Below, one piece after another: positions 20,501 through 29,700 of a stretch of DNA of 64,000 nt. The DNA is taken from positions 351,001 through 415,000 of the forward strand of contig CAJNDS010002086.1 of the NCBI GenBank assembly GCA_905221605.1. Direction: 5' to 3'. The translations under genes were made by a program, and so were the position numbers. The notes beneath the pieces are model-generated. The model was not told where the DNA came from, did not search any database, and saw only the letters and a program-made list of their open reading frames with translations. The DNA comes from Symbiodinium natans (Eukaryota > Sar > Dinophyceae > Suessiales > Symbiodiniaceae). Numbering within the stretch: position 1 is the stretch's first letter; each line of letters begins with the position of its first letter.

Positions 20501-23500
20501 TGTCCTGAATCCTCCCTGAAAGCTATAAATTGGCATGTCCCCCCGAGCAGTCCTTAACCCTAAGGGTCCATGTACCTAAATAGGGAGTAATTGGGCCTTA
20601 AAGTACCTCCAATATAGGGACTTTGGGGCCCAAGTATTCCCCATTTAGGTACATGGACCCTTAGGGTAATAGAGATAAGAATGGGGGGAATTATCATCCC
20701 TATTCAGGGCTGTTAGTATAAGGGGGAACATCACAACCTATAAGCCCTAAACCCTCCCAAGACCTTACATGAGAAGGCCTTTGGGGGCCCTAAAAGTGCC
20801 CGAACATATGAGTCCTTAGAGCCTTAGGGTGGTAACCTCCGCTCGTTTTGTTTGTGAATGCTTAGGGCCTGGAGTGGCCCAAGGCAGAATGGTTTAGGGT
20901 TTAGGGTTTAGGGTTTAGGGTTTAGGGTTTAAGAACATGGAGGGTTGAGGGGTCCGAGGCCCCTTAGAAAGGCTTTGGGATGGAAGGCCAGCATGCATCA
21001 TGGTGTCAACAATGCATGACTTTAAAGTCGAACGTTGGGATGTTCCCCCTTATGCTAGCAGTCCTTAATTGGGATTAGAGTACTCCTTGGAATCACTATT
21101 AAGGACTGTTTGTATACGGGGGGGACATCCCAAGTCGAACATGTAAGCCCTGCAGTCTGAAGCTCTTGCTGCCCGAGGCAGTCCCGCGACATCCTGATGG
21201 CATTGAGAGGTGTGTTCCACAGGCTGAGCAGGGTTTTTAGAAACCAAAAGAGGCTTCTGCTGGGGTTTGAAAAAAAAGACCCTCTTCTGCTAGTGGTTTT
21301 TTGGTTTTTTGAAACCCTCTTGCCCTAAAGCTCCAAATAGCCCAAAGTAGGTATTATTTATAGACTTTAGACCCCAATGTAGGTATTATTTGCATACTTG
21401 GAGCTCTAGGGTTGGAGCACTTCCCAGCTTGGTGCCTGAAAACGGTTTGGCGCTAGCAGCGCTTCGGTTCAGGGCCCGAGGCTTCTTCACCCGCAGGTTG
21501 GGATGTCCCTGGAGTCCCATGTCATGATTGGAAGAAATAGCACTTAAAACTAAATCACCAAGTTAAGTTAAACATTCGTTGATTAATTAGCGGATTCAAA
21601 TAATGGTCTTGGGGCTGTGGGTTCTCGCCACGGAAAGCCGTGATAGCTGAACATCCCCGAATCCGGGACCTTTGTGCCTGTCGACTGAAGAGCTTTGACC
21701 AGCTTAGGGTGCAGGCCTAGGCTGCATTTCGTGGGATAGGCCGGGTGCCGTCGCAGCCGTACGCCGCACAACATGCAGTTTGCCTCAAGGGAGAGGTTGC
21801 TAGGGTTTACGGTTTAGGGTTCAGGGTTTAGGCTAGGATTTAGGGTTTAGGGGTATCATGATATGTTCGGCGTTGATGAGGGGTTGTCTTAGAGTCGCAG
21901 AGCGATTGCCCGTGCTTGTCAGGATGGACGACATGCTGCGAATGCCAGAGCACTTCGAGGAATCCCAGCTCAAGGGCAGCAGTTAAACACGGGACGGAGT
22001 TGATGCACTAGCGAACACTGGTCAAACAAAAACCTCGCAGTCTAATCTCTCTGCACGCGGAGCTTCACAATGCCACTTCCCCTTCTACTGGTAAGCTTCT
22101 TTCAATGCTGAGACTAATTTGTATGCTTGCTGGAGCCAATCTAGAAATCTGTCTGAGCCAACGCCGCGCCTTTGGCTTGCTTGACCCTATGAAAGCACAC
22201 TTGGTTTTTGTTCAAGGCCGCGTTCGACATAGTTCACCGCTGCTCCTCCCCTGCTCCCTGCTCCCTTCTCCCCCCAAAATGTAACGCCATTCGTCAATTG
22301 CACGTATGCTTTGCGATTGTGGAGCAGCTATCCCTAAACCCTAAACCCTAAACCCTAAGCCCACAGTCGCCCTCAATCTCAAGCTGCCCGGCATTAAGGA
22401 GCATAAGGAGGGACCCCTTAGAAGGGACCCTGAATCTCATTCTTCCCACCAAACCCTAAACCCTAAACCCTAAACCCTAAGCCCTAAACCCTAAACCCTA
22501 AACCCTAAACCCTAAACCCTAAACCCTAAACCCTAAACCCTAAACCCTAAACCCTAAACCCTAAACCCTAACCCTAAACCCTAAACCCTACGTACCTAAA
22601 TCACATCCCCTAAGGTCCCCTTCTAAAGTTCACGCCTTTAGTCCTTTGATGGCAGGAGATACGGAGTTTCCGCAACAGCCAAGATATCGGACCTGCTCCT
22701 TCCGGCCGGGGCAGGGGTTTAGGGTTTAGGGTTTAGGGTTTAGGGTTTAGGGTTTAGGGTTTAGGGTTTAGGGTTTAGGGTTTAGGGTTTAGGGTTTAGG
22801 GTTTAGGGTTTAGGGTTTAGGGTTTAGTGTTTAGGGGGCTTTTCTCCGGAAGTTTTGAAAATTCAGGGTCTCACTTGACGATGGCTTCAACCCAGGGTTC
22901 AGGTTGTTGGGTGTTTAGGGCTTAGGGTTAGGGTTTAGGGCCTATAGGGTTTAGGGTTGTCCCCGAGCATCTGGGCTTGAAGCTGGATTTGATTGTGGAC
23001 CGAAGTTTGCCTGAGTATCAGTATCTGTCGCACGTGCCGACCAGCACTTCCGTCGTCAGGGCCTTTCGTTTTCTGCAGCGCGGGCTTTAAGTTCGTGGGG
23101 CATCTCGTGTGCAACAGGAAATTGGCCTTTTTGGATGTTCTCCCTTGGACTAGCAGTCCTGAATTAGGGATACCCCCTTCTGGCAATCCCGATTAAGGAC
23201 CGTTAGTATAAGGGGGGCACATCCCAAAGTGACCCATAGCCAGCCCTCAGACCCCAAACCTTCATGCGTCCAGCGCGCAGGCCTCCACCACCAGCCCCAA
23301 AGTTAAGCATAACCAACAAGCAAAGCCTGTCCAACGGTTGAAAAGGAGTACCACGTCAATTCGGCAAGGTTCGGGGCATTCCGAGACAAGCTATGACAAG
23401 CTTGAGGATATCCCTAAACCCTAAACCCTAAACCCTAAACCGCAGTTCAGCTATGCGGGCGGCAAAAACAAACCCTAAACCCTAAAGGAATTCTGAGCGC

Positions 23501-23708
23501 TTCGTGAGCAGGTGCCAACCAGCCGACAGAGGAGCTTCAGTGCTCCAGCCGCAATGGGGAAGGTACGGGCGGGTAGGTTGCCCTGTGGGCCGTGCATTCC
23601 GAGCTCCGTTTTGAGCAGTTGCTTAAGAACCCCCCCCCCCACAAGAAAAAACAACACACACACACACACACAAATAAAGGAAGATATTCCCTTGTAAGAA
23701 AGAATATG

Positions 23709-23749
<41 letters not shown>

Positions 23750-26700
23750 TTTTGTGTGTGTGTTTTTGTCGGGGGGGTTCTTAAGGAAATCGACCTCTGC
23801 ACCCCACAAGCCCTGTTCCGCACCCCAAAAGGCACCACACCAGGGAGCAAGAAGGGCATCAGTCATTGAACATTTTCACCATTCTCCAGACTACTGCGCG
23901 GTTTCCTTTATGTCTTAATGACCAGGTCCTGCAACTACATGTGAAGCCTAGAGGATTGACCGCTAAGCACAGTTCTCCACTGTGGCATGTTTATTCTCTC
24001 AGGACGCAAACAGAAGAGCATTCCGGGCGTGAGGCGTCAGAACCACATTATTCGAGGAACGACGCGCTGGGCGGTGTTAGCCGTTGGAAGGGGGGGGGGG
24101 GGGCTCTTGCAGGGCCTCCTGACATGTCAAGCTTAGACGCCAGCGCTTGCCAGACGGTGGCTTTGCCAGCCAGCCCTGATCACATAACTTAAACCCAATA
24201 AGAATATTTTGCATTTTTAAGGGTACTTAAACCCAGTAAGGAATAAAAATCAAAATTTTCAGCATTATCCAAACCATGAACTAGATAAGAAGAGCCGCCC
24301 GCAGGGACAAAACGGGGCTTGAGAAGGAAGGGCCCTGAGGCCTGCTTTGGCCCACTCCGAGGCGAGAACCCTGCCAACCCTCCCACCTGGGAATTTGGTT
24401 TAGGGTTTATAGGGGTTAGGGTTTATAGGGTTTAGGGTTTAGGGTTTAGGGGGATTTTGGGGTTTTGGTTTTTCTTTTGGTTAGTTTGAGGGTTTTGTTT
24501 TGGGACCTCAGCACGGCCTTCAGACAATCGCTCCGCGAACCCATGGCATCCTCAAATCCCAATCCACCCCGTATCACCCTAAACCCGAGACCCAAGCGCC
24601 CCTAAACCCTCAACCCTCAACCCTCAACCCTAAACCCTAAACCCTAAACCCTAAACCCCAGCGCATCAGGAATTCGATCAAAGATGACATGGCCGATGCG
24701 CGTGCCAAGGGATGCATCACAAAAGAGGACCTCATGTGCTGATTGACATTCTCAGCTAACTCTTCCTTGAGGGACCACATGAACCCATATGCTTTGATAG
24801 GAACTATAGCAGTTTACTGTAGGGCTTTATGCCCATTTTAGGGTCCATTTCGTCCCCAAGGTTTTTTGAATCGCTTATGGCAACTTTGTTTTCTTGGTCG
24901 TTTTCGTGGCGGTAGAGTGGGGTGTGCATTCCTGCCGATCCCACTGGAAGTCACCCAAGCAAATGCCCAGAAAGCTGCGGAATGTCATTCTTCAAAGCTT
25001 ACAGTGGCTGGACCCATCTCTCCTCACAGGGTGGACTCGAAACCATCAGAACACTGGCTAGGTAGGCCCTAAGGATATTTTATATGTTGCCTTTCAAAAA
25101 TGGGTTTTAAGGCCCATCCGAACGCAGAGACTCACAAAGACGCATGCCCAGGATGCAGAGACGATTTTGATGATGCTTGGCTGCAACAAAAACCACAGGG
25201 CCGGGCTCGTGAGCTTGTGTTTGCCGCTCAGGGTTGTTGCGTTGTTGTGGAATTGAATTAGGGCAGATCTGAACACTTGAAACAAGGGTGCTCGCTTCTG
25301 TTCAACTTCTTCTGGCAACAAAAATGCTTGCCAAACGACCCCTATAACGCTCTTCAGGAAGATGATGCTGCTGCGGCGCATGGGTGCGCAGGATTTCCAC
25401 TATGGTCATGCCTTATAGACACTGTGGTTGGAGAGTTTGGTTCTAAAGCTGTCCGCTTGTTTCCTTTTTGATGCATCTGCTACTCTCGAAGTGATGTGGT
25501 AGTGTCGTAGGTGTTGCCCTTCCTAAAAAGGTATCTCCGCAACTACATTCTATCCCACAAGCCACTCCTCATCGGCACAACAGTCACATCTACACCTGGA
25601 CCTCGCATGAAATCAAAAGAAATTCCACGGCAAAGTATCTGAAATCCCCCTCCTTGCTACAAAGCAGGCGCTATGGAGACTCATACGCATCAAGCCGTCA
25701 TGCTAACGTCATGCTTGCACGAGCTGACAGACTCCCCAGCCAGGTAAGCCAAGGCAACCAAGCTTTTAATGCTGCGCCCTTTGCAGGGCTGCTTAGGGTT
25801 TAGGGTTTAGGGTTTTTGGGTTGTATTCTTAGGAAAGGCGTCCTGGTTTCTACTTCCGATATTGCTTTGGCTACTCAAACGCATCTGTTTTTTCTTGGGC
25901 AAGGTGTATGCCCACCCCCCCCCCCCCCCCTCCTCGTTGAAGCCAAGGCACGTCAGATGTTGAGGCTGCCCCGTAACTCGACCCTAAACCAAACCCTGTT
26001 GCGATTGGGACGACTTGCACGATACCCGAGATGCCCAAACCTAGAACCCTTCAACCATGCTTCGAAGGCTAGTAGTTTAGGGTTTAGGGTTTAGGGTTTA
26101 GGGTTTAGGGTTTCGGGTTTAGGGTTTAGGGTTTAGGGAATGGCCTGAATGAACTAAGACCCTGACTTTTCTCTTCATGTTCGCCTGAAACAAGGGGTTT
26201 AGGGTTTAGGGTTTAGAGTTTAGAGTTTGGGGTTTGGGGTTTAGGGTTAAGATTCCCAACGAGAAGCGGAAGACAGGCCATCTGTTGGGACAAGCCGCAG
26301 GGACCCCATGGTGAAAGGGCTGGTGCTTTTTGTTGATCCTGTCTGTGCCTATAGCAAATGAGTGTTTTTGTCTTGTGTTTTTGGGTTCTGCCCTGTTTTT
26401 GACATCCGCCTTCTGATTTCCCATCCCCCTAAACCCTAAACCCTAAACAGCGCGAAGCTGGAGCCGAAGGAGGAGGCGGCTGAGCCGGCCTTCTCCGTCG
26501 GATGCGCCGCAGCCACTTCGACAAGCAATGGTTAACGTCAGTGCCTGGCGACTTTCCCGACATCATATCATGTTTAGGGTTTGGGGTTTAGGGCTTGGGG
26601 TCTAGTCTAGGGTTTAGGGTTTATAGGCCTTCAAAACCCTGCATCTTATAAGCTTCCGACGACTTCAGGTTTGCGTGTTGGTGACGCCGTGCTGGCCTCA

Positions 26701-29700
26701 GTTGAGGGAACGACGTCCCATGCTATCAGCTCACGCCTGTGCCGGAATTCTTGGCAGCCCAGTGGTACCCCTGTAATGCACGTTTTTTTGTTTTTTGGTT
26801 CAAGGTTCTCGAATAAAGTACCCAACTTCTTTAAAGAAGGGCAATTAGCCTTATTCTAATATACGGTTACTGGGCTACCAAGAATTCCTAGTTCTTCGGG
26901 ATTCTTCAGTTGAAGCCTAGGTTCACCCTAAACCCTAAACCCTAAACCCTAAACCCCCTCAACTGAAAGACCTCAGTTCTTGAACCAGGAGCTCTGAGCC
27001 TAAGCACCGTTGTCTTGGTCGCACTTCCCTTGGCAGCTTCGGAGCTCAGGGTTAAACATGGCCCTCCCTTGGTTGAGAGCTTAGGGTTTAGGGTCTATAG
27101 GGTTTAGGGTTTAGGGTTTAGGGTTTAGGGTTTAGGGTTTAGGGTTTAGGGTTTAGGGTTAGGTGAAAGCCCTGCTCACAGGAACGACATCATCTGCGCA
27201 AACGCCGGAGACTCTAGAGCAGCGCCTCGCTTGGCACGCAGTCACTTAAGCGATTCTCCTTTTAGATGCTACAAGTTGATGCTGCCCCCTAAACCGTAAG
27301 CCCTAAGACCTAAGCCTTAAACCCTAAACCCTAAACCGCCACCACGGCCCCGTTTCGGAGTCATGTCGGAGTTTGTTCACGTGAAGTTTCGGAGCCTGAC
27401 GCGCGAGCTGACACCTGGCATGCGCCGCACCTTCTTGTACACGTTGAAATAGTGGTGTTAGGGTTTAGGGTCTAGGGTTTAGGGTTTAGGGTTCTTATAG
27501 AGACTACACAAGGATTCCGCGAAATAAGGGGCACTCAGCGACATCCTCGTATGAGAAAGTCGGTAAAGCATCCAAGTGAACCTTGATTGAAAGACTTTGG
27601 AATTTCTCTGTTCATCCATGAAGCCTTGATTGACACCGGGGTTGGCTTCTACATCTTGGCGGATGTCTGAATGTCCACTACTTCTAGTCTTTTCGCTCGT
27701 TACCAATTCTTTTTCATGCATTTCGCTTCGTTTCATCGTTTCATGTATAATTTATGTGGCGACCGGAACGAAAATCATGTGAAGCTCGGTGCAAGACAGG
27801 GTTTTAAGGGCCATCGTAGTCAGTCAGGCCAGTCTCACAGGTTAATCTAGGGGTCGGAATAATGATTGATAATATTGCCTCATGGTCCCTTTAAAACTAT
27901 ACTCCAAAAACCCCCTAAAACCCTAATCTACTTGTTGAGTCCCCTATAGTAGCAACCCTAAACCCTAAACCCTAAACCCTAGCGCTCCTGGTTCAGGTGT
28001 TGTGCCGCAGAGGGCGTGCGGTGGCTCTGTCCATCGACCACAAGCCGAACTTGGATACAGAAAGGCGGGCTGGAGGAGAGCAGGCGTGTTGTAGTTTAGG
28101 GTTTAGGGTTCAGTTTTAGGGTTTAGGCTTTACGTTTTAGGGTCTAGGGTTTAGGATTTGCGTTTTAGGGTTTAGGGTTCTGGTGCATAATCGGGATGAG
28201 CCCCATGAACCCTTGTTAAGCCAAAAAACAACTTTACTTCCACTGGCGTCTTTAGGGTTTTAGGGTTTAGGGTTTATAGGGTTTAGGGTTTCGGGCTAGC
28301 CCGGGCCACCCTTCAGCAGGTGGCGGATCGAGGCTGCTGGCGGCAGTGTGGCAGCCATGCGCCGCGGGCAGATCACCACCTACCGAGTAAATGGACACTG
28401 GGTGGGTGCGGGCTCTGTGCAGTTGACTGACTTAGTAGCTGAATGGGTACACTTTACACTTTTTGGGAGACTGTAATTCCCTAAAGAGCTGAAAGTGTAC
28501 ACTTTTGGGGGGGGGCTTACGAACTCAGCAACTAAGCTGAGGGTTGTCCGGCTTCGGCTTTTGCTGGTATGCCGTGGCTTAAGCTTTTTTTTGGCGAAGG
28601 CCCTTCACCCAAACAGGTCTTAACAGCCATCAGCCTTGCACTTGTGCAAATCCACAAGCCCTGTGCCCTATTCCCAGCCACGCACTAGGAACTCCAATTT
28701 TTGACGTGCTTGCGATCTACGGTGTCGTCACACCTACATTGGGGTCTAAAGTCTATAAATAATACCTACATTGGGGTCTAAAGTCTATAAATAATACCTA
28801 CTTTGGGCTATTTGGAGCTTTAGGGACTGTCAGACTCCTTTGAAGCTCGGCATGGCCCCTTCTGGCCTCCCTGTGGCCCCCGCAGGAAATTTAAGCCTCT
28901 CCCGAGCGATTGGGGATCTCCAGCCGGGGCCTCATGTGCTCATGGGATGTTGCGTCTTCGCAGAGGGCACAGGGGGATCCAGCACAGAAAAAAAGCTCTA
29001 GTAGCGACAAATATATCATAAGATTGAGGTCTACGTGGCTCAGCAAGGCTTGAACACACTGGGCGAGCAAAGGCCCTCAATGTCCAAAGCGATTCTTTGA
29101 TATCCTCACACGCAGCAGCTCCCCCGCAGACACAAAGGCCTTGGAAGTGGCATAGAAATTAACCATTTGGCTCAGGCTCACAAGCATGAAAGGAACAGGA
29201 CGGGCTCGACTGTTTGGGCCCTCAAAAACCTTGAGCGAGCCCCTAAACCCTAAACCCTAAACCCTAAAACCTAAACCCTAAACCCTAAACCCCTCAATCA
29301 AGCTGACCGACTGTCGGACCTGGTCCGATGGCGAGGTACAAATCGAGGAGCCACCTGCCGCCCGAGAAGCAGGCACAGGGTCCCAAGAATATTCAGGGTT
29401 TAGGGTTTAGGGTTTAGGGTTTAGGGTTTAGGACCATCATGAGGTTTTCTACTATTTGCTTAAGAACCCTCAAAACATATTTAACAAAGACTCTTCCTTG
29501 TAAGGGTATTGAAGGGATTATTATTTTTTCAGTTTTTGGGGGTTGTTCAGCAACTAGTAGTTTTGGGAGGCGGAAAGGTCACAGAGTCACGTCTGGCGCT
29601 TAGAGACGTTTAGACTATTTTGGCGTTTCGCTCGCTGAGCTCGTTCATTGCAACAGGTTCAGCCCATACCCTCCACCTCCCCCGCACTACTTATTCCCTT

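Larger units (their letters stand above)
20167..21177 (+). other. PP2C intron 4
   Basis: Family G element (20202-20303), TTTAGGG arrays 20403-20468 and 20890-20932, a near-palindromic element at 20553-20668 (arms CCTAAGGGTCCATGTACCTA), a partial family C end (20684-20739) and a full family C element (21035-21133). Confidence 0.75.
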
